Source: Typhlomys cinereus
Taxonomy: Eukaryota; Chordata; Mammalia; Rodentia; Platacanthomyidae
Direction of reading: 5' to 3'
Length of the DNA stretch: 64,000 nt
Assembly: GCA_023101885.1 (NCBI GenBank)
Contig: JALPQD010000633.1
Coordinates: forward strand, 929,206-993,205
The translations under genes were made by a program, and so were the position numbers. The notes under the pieces were generated by a model. That model ran no database searches and was not told the origin of the DNA. It saw only the letters and a list, made by a program, of their open reading frames with translations. Position 1 is the stretch's first letter. Every line of letters starts with the position of its first letter. Positions 53,490-64,000 of this stretch are shown in pieces.

Positions 53490-55290
53490 TTATTGTCTGT
53501 GTCTAACCACCCCAGGCCCAACCGGAAGGACTCGGGGTGGAAATCATTCCAGGACTCCCCCCAGACACACACACCCCCAACACAACCCACACTTGGGCAC
53601 CTGCCCTTTCACCCCCACACACACCCAAATGTACATCCCGCCCCATCCCAACCACTTGGAGACCATGTCCCCCCCAGGACACGGATAGGGTGGACCCTGG
53701 CAACCAAGGGGGGCGGGATCACGATGCCTCGGGCCCACCGACCAATCGGACCACTGTGTCCCTAGTCCCTCCTCAAACCTTGATGACTGTGGAAAGACCC
53801 CTGTGGAAAGACCCGTTTGTCGGGAATGTCTGGGCCAGACCACCTCTCCAGTACCCTAGAAAACCTGTTATGTAGGGCGGGTTATGGGGTGTAAATTTAA
53901 GGGGTGACAGGTAGACCCCAAATTTGTGAGAAAGAATAAGGAAAGGGTGAGAGGAAGGGAGAGAGGTGTGAGATGGGGTAGAGGGAGGTGTCCCAGCCTT
54001 CTGCTGGGGGGGCTCACTTCCCCAGCTCACAGGTAGTCAAAGCAACAGATCTGTCTTTTTCCTTGGCAGACTTGGGACGGGGGTGAAAACACATGGACGC
54101 AGGATCCCAGAGTTGTCTCTGCCCAGCCTGAGCGCATGAGAATTGTCACTGTAATAATTACTTCACCAGCCAGGGGGAGTTCATCAAACTCCTCACCTTG
54201 GAGGGTGTGAAGGCAGAAGTCAGTGGAGGCTGAGGGCTCCCTGAATGTGGCCTGGCAGACAGGCAGGACGCGCTTGAGTTCCAGAGCAGCCCAGGCTACT
54301 CAGCCAGAATCCATTGATGAGCCATTATTGGCTTATTGAGCTACTGCGGGGTAATCTTGAACTCCTGATCCTCTTGCCTCCACCTCCCCAGGGGTGGGAT
54401 GGCAGGGGACCACCATGCCTGGTGTATGCGATGACGAGGATGGACCCTACCCCCCAGAACCTGGTGCGTGGAGGTCAAGGATGGGCTTAAAGGGCCAAGT
54501 CCTGCAGTGGGTTTCTACAGCTTTTAGGGGGCAACTGGAATGATGCCCACCATACCTGGAATGAAGAGCATTTCCAAGGGTCCAGGATGCAATGTTATTG
54601 TTGGAGTGTTTTAGTGACAGGCATGAAGCTCTGGGGGTTGAATAGACAGGGGGCTGCCTGTCTATCACCCCAGCATTCAAAAGGTGACCTCTACATGGAA
54701 TCTGAGGTTAGCCTGGGCTACGAGCCTCTGTCTCAAAAAGGGGGTGCCAAGGAGATGGCACAGTGAACAAAGTAAGGCACAGTCATAAGGACCCAAGTCT
54801 GTATCCCCAGGTAAAATCTAGATATGAAAGCCCAAACCTGTTATTCCTGTGTCCCTAAGGCAAGGTGGTAGGTGGAGGCAGAGGGACCTTTGGAAGCTCC
54901 GGAGCCCTTAGCCTCCTGTACAGAGCAGAAACCAGGAGAGACCCTGACGCAAGTGTGCTGGAAGGAGAGGACCCCCAGCAAGGGTGTCCTCTGCCCCACA
55001 CGGGAGCACCTGAGCTCACACGAGCATACCACACATACACACACATATATCATGCACCACATACATACATACATACATGCACTACACGGATGTGCACACA
55101 CCACTCACAGCATACACACATGCACACAACACACACGCACTACACAGATACACACACACCACTCACACACATGCCACACAGGCACACACATCACACACAC
55201 ACATAGCATACCACAAACATATTACACACCACACACACACCATGCACCACACACGCTCATGCATGTACTCACAATACACATATAATGTTG
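53490..55290. other. Intergenic sequence upstream of PRR36
   Basis: No gene is recognised. It has CA-rich stretches (53560-53640; 55020-55260), a reverse B1 at about 54330-54425 (GTAATCTTGAACTCCTGATC, GGGGACCACCATGCCTGG) and a B4-like SINE from about 54735. Confidence 0.55.
54735..55280 (+). mobile_element. B4/B2-like SINE followed by (CA)n
   Basis: Head AAGGAGATGGCACAGTGAAC, GACCCAAGTCTGTATCCCC, GTAGGTGGAGGCAGAGGGAC, then about 250 bp of CA/CACAT-rich microsatellite. Confidence 0.6.
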
Positions 55291-55336
55291 CAGGGAAATG
55301 GTCTTTTTGGCTGTCCCACCTGGGGCACCAAATGTT

Positions 55337-55935
55337 TCAGGGACAAGACAGTCCCAATGTTGCAGGGTTCTTGTGTTCCAGAGTTGAAGATTGAAACCAG
55401 AACACAGTGTAGAGGATTAAGGTAGAGTTTGTTAGAGAAGAGAAAGGCTGGAACTCATGGACTCCAGATGTGGAGTGCCATGAGGGGCGAGGGCACCCCG
55501 GAGAACTCATGGTGCCTCAGCATGGAATCCATGAGGAGCAAGGAACAAGACACAGATTCATGACACTAATGCCATGGGGGGCTAGGGCGCCTCCATGAGA
55601 AGCAGGCAAGAAACAGAACTCATGACACTAAAGTGCCATGAAGGGCTAGGGCGTCAAAGATGGTTGCCAGGGCCCGCCCGGGAAACTGGCTTTTTCCCAT
55701 TGGTTAATTCCCATTGGGGCCCAACCCAGTTGCTCTTAGGCCCACGTGAGCTAGAGGTCCAGTTGTTTGATATGGAGAGCTCATTTCCATAATCACTTCC
55801 TAGGGAAGTTGGCCATCTTATCTCTGGGAGGTCAGTTCTTCAGCAGGGGTGTTCCCTCAGGGAGATTCCAGCAGTGGGAGATGTCCTTCAGGAATTCCAA
55901 AGACCTTCAAAGACCTTGAGAGACCCATCCCAGCA
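55337..55935 (-). mobile_element. ERV LTR (antisense) with adjacent primer-binding-site-like sequence
   Basis: Read on the minus strand the element starts TGCTGGGATGG, has repeated CCCTAGCCCTTCATGGCACT units, an AACAAACTCTACC segment equivalent to the AATAAACTCTACC of the copy at 46.8 kb, and ends near CCTGAAACA. Immediately outside is TTTGGTGCCCCAGGTGGGA, typical of a retroviral primer-binding site. Internal coding sequence is cut off by the CA microsatellite; no viral gene is present. Confidence 0.65.
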
Positions 55936-55954
55936 TGGCTACTCTAATCCCACC

Positions 55955-56245
55955 TCAATACCATACACATATACACACATTTCCCCACACATACGCACAT
56001 AGCACACCACACATACACCTGCACTCACAATACACATACACATATACACACATTTCCCACACACATGCACCCACAAATACACACCACACACACATAAATA
56101 CACCGTACATATACCCAAACATCCACCACACATACACATACTGCACATCACATATACACATATACATATCACACGCACATACTGCCACACACAATAATGT
56201 CACATACATGAACCACACGTCACACACTACACATACACAAGAATC
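55955..56245 (+). repeat. (CA)n/(CACAT)n microsatellite
   Basis: About 290 bp of CA-rich sequence broken by TACACATAT motifs. Confidence 0.9.
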
Positions 56246-56424
56246 TTTAACTTCAGGAAGCAGACAGGAACAGCTTGCATTGACGCCATATGGCTAAAGG
56301 CAGGCAACGGGGTATGAGGTAGAGAATTTGAGGGTGTGGTGCACACCTGTACCCCCAGTGCTGGATTAGCTGGGCATCGAGGATCACGGACACTCATTTG
56401 AGTCCATGTTGTCTACATAGCTTG

Positions 56425-56580
56425 AGAAAGAAAGGGGGGAGGGAATAAGGGAGGAAGAGAAAGAAAGGAGAAAGAGAAAGGATGGAAGAAAAGGAGGGAA
56501 GGAGGAAGAGGAGAAAGAAAAGAGGAAGGAAAAAAGGAAGGAAGGGAGAGGAGGGAGGGAGGGAAGAAAAAGCAAGGAAC
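56425..56580 (+). repeat. Polypurine (GGAA/GA)n tract
   Basis: About 155 bp almost entirely A and G, with AGGAAGGAAGG and GAAAGAAAG units. Confidence 0.95.
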
Positions 56581-56589
56581 CAACAATGT

Positions 56590-56706
56590 AACTGTCTCGA
56601 GCACACCTGGGGGGCCTGTGCCACTGACTTCTACCTCCCTGGAGGTCTATGCCGCCCAGCCCCAGCAATAACCACACCACACGGGGGCTTACTGATTGAC
56701 ATATTC
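56590..56706 (+). repeat. Direct repeat, left copy
   Basis: About 115 bp from AACTGTCTCGAGCACACCTG to CTTACTGATTGACATATTC; nearly the same sequence recurs at 60419-60532 in the same orientation. Confidence 0.85.
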
Positions 56707-57403
56707 AGATCCTACGTAAAAATACAATACCACTTTTTGTAAAGCTTCATAAAAATCAAGATAAAATGGGATATTTTAGTACGTACTCAGGCCTTTTAAT
56801 GTTATCAAAATAATTCATTCTTAAGTGTGCATATGCATTTAAATTGAGCATGCCAAATAATAGAGTCAAAAAAACAAAATAAGAATGTAAGTATGCAATA
56901 AAAATAAAAATTAAAGTGGCCACAGCTTTGTTATTTTGAAACGTAAAACACACATATTATGGGAAATCCAGATAACTAAGCAAGTCAAAACACTTAAAAT
57001 GAGATCATCATAGACAAAGCACAAAAAATGACAGTTCTTCTGGCCCCTCCAAGTACAGGGAGGCAGAGGCTTTCTTTTCTTTAGAAATTGAAATAGAGGT
57101 GTTATTGGGTAAATTAAACAGGAGACAGTTTAAAACACACATCTGTTGGCCTTGAAAGTGAGCCATTCATCAAAATAAAGAGTGATGAATTTTCCTTTCT
57201 TAATTTCAACACTTAGATTTTGAGTTCTTTCCCTAAACTCCCTGAAGTGGTCTGTCATAAGAGATAAAAGAGTCATCTGAGTCTATCCCATTTCATCCAT
57301 CAGTGGCGTCCAAGACAACACAGGACAAAAAGGAAGGACAAACAAAAACAAGGAAGGATTCTATCTCCGCTATCAAAAGTATTGTTGATATATGGATATT
57401 TGT

Positions 57404-57755
57404 CATGGTTTGAAATGTGTCCCCCACAGTCTCATGTGTTTGGCAAGGTCATGGCACCTTGAGAGGTGGAGCCTCGCTGGAGGAAGGCAGTCACAAGGGG
57501 TGGGCCTTGAGGTGGATTAGTCCCACCCTACCTTTAGGAGAAGTCAGCCTTTGCAGCAAGCAGTGTGCAGCTCTCATCTTCCAATATGTCTGCAGTAACT
57601 TAGCCTCCTCCAGCTTTGGCCAGCCAGCCATGCCACCTCTGCTTTGAGACTGTACCTTCCCTCTGGAACCGCAAGCTGAATAAACCTCCCTTTCTCCCTT
57701 AAGTTGATTGACTTTGAGTGTTCTCTCACAGCAATAGTTAAGAGTAACTGTTACA
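57404..57755 (+). mobile_element. URR1-like (hAT-Charlie) nonautonomous DNA element
   Basis: The sequence runs from CATGGTTTGAAATGTGTCCC to TCTGGAACCGCAAGCTGAAT, AAACCTCCCTTTCTCCCTTA and CTCTCACAGCAATAGTTAAG, closely recalling the rodent URR1 consensus. The terminal inverted repeats were not verified. Confidence 0.5.
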
Positions 57756-58139
57756 ATATCAGTCAGTTCCGATCCCATAAACAATTTCTAACACCTTTAA
57801 ATTACTCATGGCCCTTGGAATTCCTTGAGCAGTTAGTGACTGGCTTCCACCTGCTCTGACCACAATCTGTCCTTGACAAAGTTGGTGAAATGTTACTGTA
57901 AAGGCTGCTCTTTCAGTTTAGGGGATCTCCCAGAATGTTAAGTATTTCCTAATTTGGAGCTGACTGGTCATTGTTATAGTCACATATGTCTAGCATGTTC
58001 AGTGTTTCACAGGGAGGGCAAGTGGACAAGTACAAAATGGAAACAAATATGTTCAGGTCCCACCTTCCCCCCTTTTCTTTAGGTCATCCTGAGGATCAAT
58101 CATGGGCCTGAAGCAGAATATTCTTCCTGCCCATAGGTT

Positions 58140-58336
58140 GATTGTTTGTTTGATATGGAGAGCTCATCTCCATATCCTTATAAGTATCTCATCTCCATAT
58201 CCTTATAAGTATCTCTGGGAGGACTGGAGTCATTTCTTCAGCATGAGTGTTCGTTCAGGATAATCCCAGCAGTGGGGGATGGCCTTTAGGAATTTTAAAG
58301 ACCTCCAAAGACTTTAAAGACTGTCCCAGGATGGAC
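58140..58336 (-). mobile_element. Diverged LTR fragment
   Basis: Shares GATATGGAGAGCTCAT, TCAGCA(T/G)G(A/G)GTGTT, CCAGCAGTGGG(A/G)GATG and AAAGAC-rich text with 55770-55935, same orientation. It contains a 30 bp internal tandem repeat (CATCTCCATATCCTTATAAG). Confidence 0.6.
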
Positions 58337-60418
58337 TGTCCTAGATGTGCCTACTGTACCCCTTATGAAATGCTGGGATGGTCTAGAGGTCTTTGACAGA
58401 TGGCATTGTTTCAGGGTTCGTCTAAAGGAGACAAAACAGATAAATTAAGCCTATAAGATCTACACAAAGATTAAATCATTAATTCAGAAGGCACATGGAA
58501 TAAAGCAAATAAACTCAGCAATCTTACTGTGGGTGCAGGCAAGAGTTAGTAAGAAAACCTGTTACCTCGCCTGGAATAGTCACTGCCTTTGCCTGGTGTA
58601 AAAGCCAAGAGCTAATCTACATACTGGAGACCTTAAGTATGTAAGAAATCTCAGTAGTTACTTTGTCACTCAGTAGTGACTGGTGAACCTGTCATTTCCC
58701 TGATCCTAAACATTTTAGTAAAATCAAAGGTTTGACAAAAGCTTAGAAGAAAGTTGAGCACTAGAATTTTGTGCTCTCTTGTCTATTAACAGAGGCTTCC
58801 TATCTGCATATTAAACTCAAGGTTCTCATGAGATGCTAGACCTGGCATTTTGGCTTCTATCAGATATCAGCAGTAAACTCCTTTTCCCATCGAAGGGAAG
58901 CTAAGAGCTTCAGGCCATTTTTGGGACATAGGCCATGTGGAAGCTCCCTGTGCTTGGAACAGTCCCAAAAGTGCCCACTCTGGTCATATTCAAAGCATCC
59001 TTTCCATTTTTTCCCCTGTCGGAAAGGGGTCCTGGGCTGATCTGCTTTAGCGTGCCTGTTAGTATTCTATCTATCCCCTTAGGCAGATATCAAGTTTCAA
59101 TTTCTTTGTTTCCTGGTTCTTTCTCTTTTCCCTCTTTTCTGTCTAGAGAAACTTCCTAAGTAACTTAGGGCAAAATCTTGTAAGGTAAAGGAAAAATGAA
59201 CCTGTCGACTCAAATATACTTAGCCTGTCTTTTCTTTTATAAATTCTAATATTGGATCTGACTTATATTGACCTTGTTAACTTTTTAAGTTTAGCGGGGG
59301 GGGGGGGTTTGCTGATGTGGGAGCTAGATGAAATTTCTATTCCACCTTAATCTTGAGGGCATTTCTATTGGAAAGCAAAGCTTTTCCTGCACTACTAGCT
59401 GGTACTTTTGGTAGAGATCTCTGTAGTCTCATAACTGTCATTTAACAGAAGTATGGTCATTACCTCAGACATGAAACATTTCTCCTCTAGAGTAAATGTT
59501 TCTAGGAATTTCCTTCCATCGACTAACAAGACCTAAAGTCACATTGATCCCCACCATAGGACACAGACAAAGGTTGGGAATCCCTCCAGAAGAGATCATT
59601 CAAGTGCCAGCCTGGCCACACTCTTTGGAGAGTCATGGGTGATAACTTAGCCATAGTGGGTTCAGCTATTTCATGACTTGTGATTTTAATGCCACCCTAG
59701 ACCATATGTTATCACCATGGAAATGCAGAATTGGCCCAATCAAATACCGTGGCTTTAAGAGATCTTAGGGATCTCTCACCGTGGGACTACAAACTCAGCA
59801 CAGAGGTGTAACAGGTTTCCCACCTCAGGCCTACATTCACTCACACATTCACACAGAGATTACAGGCGTTCCTCCCACATTTTAAAAGTGCCCTTCTTCT
59901 CCCCCTATGGGAGAAGCCTGCTCTGAAAGATGAGCAGAGATTGGTTTAGCAGAGTCTCTTTCCGGAGATGGTATACAAATAATAACGCTGCTCTGTTTTG
60001 TTGGTGAATCTCTTACTTAGGAACTGTTCCTAAGTAATGGGGTTCCTTTACTCGACCAGTTGACTCCTTGTTTTGTAATTTTTAAAAGGAAATCTGGAGC
60101 GTCTTTGCAGTTAGGAATTCTATGTGTTCCCCAATTTAGCTAACTCAGCCACCAGGTCATTTCAGTCTTGTCTGGAGGTACTTCACCTGTGACCTGCCCA
60201 TCGTCCTCCTGGAGTGTAGTGTGTCCAGGGGAGTTTGGGTACGGTTCCCCCCACTGGGCTTAGGTCACAACTCCTTTTGGCCCAGAGGGCTTACTCGGAT
60301 GGTTGGTTCCATGCCTTGTGGGTGCTTTTCCTCACACCAGCCAAGCCTCAACTGCTCCCGGATGCTTCTCCCTCTCTCCCCCCAGGCTACTTTCAACTAG
60401 CATCCTGCCGACTACACC

Positions 60419-60532
60419 AACTGTCTCAAGCACACCTGGGGGGGGGCCTGTGCTGCTGACTTCTACCTCCCCGGAGATCTATGCCACCCAGCAATAACCA
60501 CACCACACGGGGGCTTACTGATCGACATATTC
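60419..60532 (+). repeat. Direct repeat, right copy
   Basis: Same sequence as 56590-56706 with a few substitutions and a short deletion (one CCCAG unit). Confidence 0.85.
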
Positions 60533-61074
60533 CAGGGTGCAGGTCTGGAGCCCGGACCGGGACTGGACAAAGGGCCGTTTCTGCGCATTGCCAGAGCTGA
60601 GGGGTGACGGATGATCAACAGTCACGTCCTCAGGATAGCAGGGCGTACTTTGGCTAGAACTGTATCCCGGAGTTCAGCTGCCAACCGGACAGAGTCTTGG
60701 GATGCTCTGTCCCTACCGAGCTGAGGTCCGGGTTCTCGGCCTGTCCCTTGAATACTGTTTTATTCCACATTACATCATTGGGGTACATGTCTGTTTACAG
60801 TTACGATACCGTTGTTTTGCCTCATTTTGATATTACACATTTTCATTTATTATGTCCTCCACAGTTCGTATCACACCACAGCTAGGCTGACGCAGAGACC
60901 CACTTATCTATCACACACAATTACATACAGTTGTTTTCACATTCAGTTGTTTTCACATTCTTTTAATATTACATAGGCTTTCTCGTTTACTAACCTTTCC
61001 AAGACCACATCCATTTCTTCCTCACTGAATCTTTCCTCATGCTCTCCACAGTAACTCAGCACATTAGGTGCCAC

Positions 61075-61310
61075 CTTACAAACCTGGAGACACGAGTTAA
61101 ATCCCCAGAAGCCCACATGGTAGGAGAGAACTGACTCCTAAAAGTGGTATCCTCAGATTTCCATCTATGCACCATGGTGTGTGTGCTTGTATCTATCTGT
61201 TATCTGTTATCTGTCTATCCATCCCCGCTTCCCTCCCTCCACCCCCCCTCTTTTTCTCTTTCTCTCTCAAATAAGTAAAATATAAATAAAAGTAAAAAGA
61301 CAGGGGGAGA
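61075..61310 (+). mobile_element. B2-like SINE
   Basis: Forward text: AAACCTGGAGACACGAGTTA, AATCCCCAGAAGCCCACATG, CCATCTATGCACCATGGTGT followed by TATCTGT repeats and an AAATAAGTAAAATATAAAT tail. Confidence 0.65.
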
Positions 61311-61954
61311 GAGAAAGAGAGAAGAAAGTGAAATTTTGAGATTGGATGGGGGCAGGTCCGAAAGGGAGGTACTTGCTGGCATAGTTGGGGCACTAAGCAG
61401 GATGCCGTGGAGCAGCCGTGTATTTGAGACACCCTTGTTGGCACAAAATCTCCTGTAGCCCAGGCTGGTCTCCAACTCCATATGTAGCTGAAGCTGACCC
61501 TGAACCCCTGATCCTCCTGCCTCCACCTCCTCAGTGCTGACATGACAGATATGTACCACCATGTCCGGGGATGGAGCCCAGAGCCTGCTGCCTGCTGAGT
61601 GACATTGCCAAGCCTCCACTCAAAGTCCTGAGGAACATTGGAGAATATGGTTTGGGTTGCTTATCTCTTATCTCTCCCCTCCCCCATCCTTTGACCTGGC
61701 TATTAAATCAAGAAAGTCTACAGACTTTTTTTTTTTTTTTTTTTTGCGGGGGTGGGGGGGAGAGTGCTGGAGAGAAACACACGCGGCACAAGGGTGGAGC
61801 TCAGAGGAGTGCCATAAGTCTCTCTTCTTTGCCAAGCTCAGGAGCAAACGCCTTCCTGCTGAGCTACTTTGCAGACCCCAAATGAGTTTCACTGTATACC
61901 TGAGGGTCCATTGTGGTCTACTCCTTCTGTTGGCTAAGTTCCCTGGCAGTGATA

Positions 61955-62607
61955 ACTGCTCTTTCTTTCTTTCTTTTCTTTTCTTTTCTTTCTTTTCTTT
62001 CTTATTTTTCTTTCTATTCTTCTTTTTTTTCTTGTCTTCTTTCTTTCTTTTTCTTTCTTATCTTCTTTCTTTTTCTTATCTGTTTCTTTCTTTCTTTCTT
62101 TCTTCTTCCTGCATTCTTTCTTTTATTTTTATCCGGCGTGCTTTCTTTCTTCTTTTTCTTTTCTTTTTCATTTCTAGTTCTCCTGTATTTCTCTTTCTTT
62201 TTTTTTCGTATTCTTCTTTTTTCTTTTTCTTCTCTTCTTCTTTCTTCGTTCTTTTCTTTCTTTCTTCTTGCTTCTTATCTTTCTCTTTTTTTCTTTCTTT
62301 CTTTCTTTCTATAGTTCTTTCTCTTATTCTTTCTTTCTTCTTTCTTCCTACTGATCTTTCTTTTTTCTTCTTTAAACGTTCTTTCTTTCTCTTCATTCTA
62401 CTTATGCTCATCTCTCACTCTCTTTCTTTCTTTTTCTAGCTCTACTTTCTCTTTTCTACTTTTCTCGCTTTCTTTCTTTTTTTTTCTTCTCCCGCTTCTT
62501 CTCTTTGCTTCTGTGGTCTTCTATCCGTCTTCCTCTTTACTCTCTTCACGCGCTGTCGGGCGGGTTCTGCTTTCGTTTTTTTTTTTTTTTTTTGTTTTTG
62601 GTTTTTT

Positions 62608-62639
<32 letters not shown>

Positions 62640-62690
62640 GTTACTTTCTTTTTTGGTTTTTTTTCTTCGGGTCGTGTCCCTGGGAGGAGG
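61955..62690 (+). repeat. Polypyrimidine (CTTT)n-type tract
   Basis: About 730 bp almost entirely C and T, mostly CTTT/TTTCTTTC units, with poly-T runs near 62575-62640. ORFs over it (Ser/Phe/Leu only) are artefacts. Confidence 0.95.
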
Positions 62691-62699
62691 GGAGCAGTG

Positions 62700-63185
62700 C
62701 CTACTTCTCCCTGCCTCCGGAAATCCCTTCAAGACTAGTCTTCACCCTCCCTTTCCCTACCCCATGTCCCTCCCTTTCGCCCCCCCCCTCCTCGTTCTAC
62801 AAGGACTGTGGGGGGGGCCCCCTGGGAAGAGGCCTAGCGGTTTTCTCAAGGCTCGTATCTCATGTTCGCTTCGCTTTAGGCGCGCCTTTCCTCATTCATT
62901 CTCCTCCCCCTTTCTGCCCCGTCTCTCCTTTAGTTACTCTCCCTGGAAAAACTCTTCACATCCTCTTTTTCGCGGGCAAGTCTCATCTTTGTGCACATGC
63001 ATACGATACAAACAGGGTACATGGCCGGGTATAAGACTTTTCATATGGGTGTGAGTGCACTATTGTGCGTCCGGCATAAGACAATGCCGAAGTTGGCAGC
63101 AGATATTTTCTGTTGTTATTTGGGTTGCGATCATGCCTCGTGTGGTGTGTGGGTGGGTGTGTGTTGTGGTGTGTTGGTGTGTGTG
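62700..63185. other. Unassigned sequence
   Basis: I see no gene or recognisable repeat apart from a short (TG)n run at about 63142-63190. Confidence 0.5.
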
Positions 63186-63189
63186 TGTG

Positions 63190-63455
63190 TATAATACAGT
63201 GGGGGCACTTGAAGATGTAATGCCTGGTGGTGAGCCCACCAGGAGTGACATCAGAAATCACGCTGGATGTTCTATCTCCTGAGCTTGCTCTGTTTGCTTG
63301 GCATTTTCCCGCGCTGGCCAGATCCCAGGGTGGGATCATCAGGCCTTTGCCATTTCCAGTCCTCATTTTACATGGGACTGGGCTTGGATCTTGAACTCCA
63401 GGTCCCTTGCTTGTGAACAAGGGTTTAGCTCCTGAGCATCTCCCCGCGTCTCACC
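63190..63455 (-). mobile_element. B3-like SINE
   Basis: Reverse: GGGGGCACTTGAAGATGTAA, GAGTGACATCAGAAATCACG, GATCTTGAACTCCAGGTCCC, then GGTTTAGCTCCTGAGCATCT. Same family as 6355-6606 and 14055-14250. Confidence 0.65.
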
Positions 63456-64000
63456 CGGCTTGTTTTTCCTGTATTAAAGACAGGTCTCTCCATTGAACCC
63501 AGGGCTGGGCTAGGCTAGCTAGCCAATCCTCCCTGAGACTTTCTGGTCTCTGTCTCCTGAAGGTTAGGATGACAGACAGTCTTAAAGCAGCTGTGACACC
63601 CACCCAGCTTTCACAGGGGTTCTGGGGATCGGAACTCTGGGACCCAGTGCCTCATCCACTGAAGCCATCTCCCGGGCCCCCACTTTCAGACTGGGTGACT
63701 CATAGCGATACTGCCCGTTGATTCCTGTGGCGGTGGCGTACAAGCACATGGTGCATGATGCGTGACACGTGGGAAAGCGCATGTGCATGGACATGTGAGT
63801 AATTTCTACCTTCCAGGTTTCTTGAGCTAGGTATGGCTCGAAGCAGGAGACTGAACTTTTCCTGTTCAAGGACTGTAACCAGCGGGGTGAGGTGGTGCCT
63901 GCCTGCTCCAATCAGCCATGCACCAAGTGGAGTGTCAGAGGGTCGCTTCATACTCAGTTCTCTCCTTCTGCCGTGGTTGGTGAGCAATTTCCCTTTCCTA

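Larger units (their letters stand above)
56710..60415. other. AT-rich, gene-free block
   Basis: Markedly AT-richer than the rest of the window, with no exon or conserved ORF. It contains the hAT-like fragment at 57.4 kb and an LTR-like segment at 58.1 kb; the remainder is unassigned. Confidence 0.6.

Noticed and set aside
55020..55290. His/Thr-rich ORFs as small proteins
   Set aside because: They are translations of CA microsatellites in alternative frames.
61657..62439. 260-residue plus-strand ORF rich in Phe, Ser and Leu
   Set aside because: Translation of the polypyrimidine tract, not a membrane protein gene.

Overview
This is mammalian nuclear DNA. Genes are multi-exon with GT..AG introns, CpG-island promoters and AATAAA signals, and the interspersed repeats are of rodent type (ID, B1, B2/B3/B4-like SINEs, a URR1-like hAT fragment, ERV LTRs). 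The SINE mix suggests a myodont rodent (muroid or dipodoid); this is inference, and I cannot name the species. The region corresponds to human 19p13.2. No new biological system was found. The most notable signals are a gene order and orientation that differ from what I recall for human, and a stretch of poor consensus sequence.

Layout. 1-10.6 kb: TIMM44 (+), entered in intron 1, with 11 coding exons and an intact frame of 405 residues. 11.1-12.8 kb: CTXN1 (+), complete, 82 aa. 14.5-18.2 kb: SNAPC2 (-), complete, 5 exons, 331 aa. 19.1-22.2 kb: TGFBR3L (-), 5 exons, frame broken twice at G/C runs. 22.4-22.8 kb: a minisatellite of about 14 copies. 22.9-31.9 kb: MAP2K7 (-), complete, 11 coding exons, 419 aa. 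32-38 kb: no genes found; a CpG-rich tandem array, SINEs and a probable junction. 38.1-44.3 kb: the 3' coiled-coil exons of EVI5L (+), recognisable but full of small indels. 44.3-47.8 kb: repeats, a 10-N gap and a duplicated 0.8 kb contig overlap. 47.8-52.7 kb: PRR36 (-), complete, 5 coding exons, 1163 aa, with a CpG island at 53 kb. 53.5-64 kb: no genes found; ERV fragments, microsatellites, an AT-rich block and a large polypyrimidine tract.

The genes are physical neighbours rather than a pathway: mitochondrial import motor (TIMM44), neuronal membrane protein (CTXN1), snRNA transcription (SNAPC2), inhibin co-receptor-like protein (TGFBR3L), JNK kinase kinase (MAP2K7), Rab-GAP (EVI5L) and a proline-rich protein of unknown function (PRR36). 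With MAP2K7 on the minus strand, the human order as I recall it predicts LRRC8E(-), PRR36(+), EVI5L(-) to the right. Here EVI5L is (+), PRR36 is (-), LRRC8E is not seen, and EVI5L lacks its TBC-domain exons. This means either an inversion breaking EVI5L or, more likely, a scaffold misjoin between about 32.6 and 38.1 kb.
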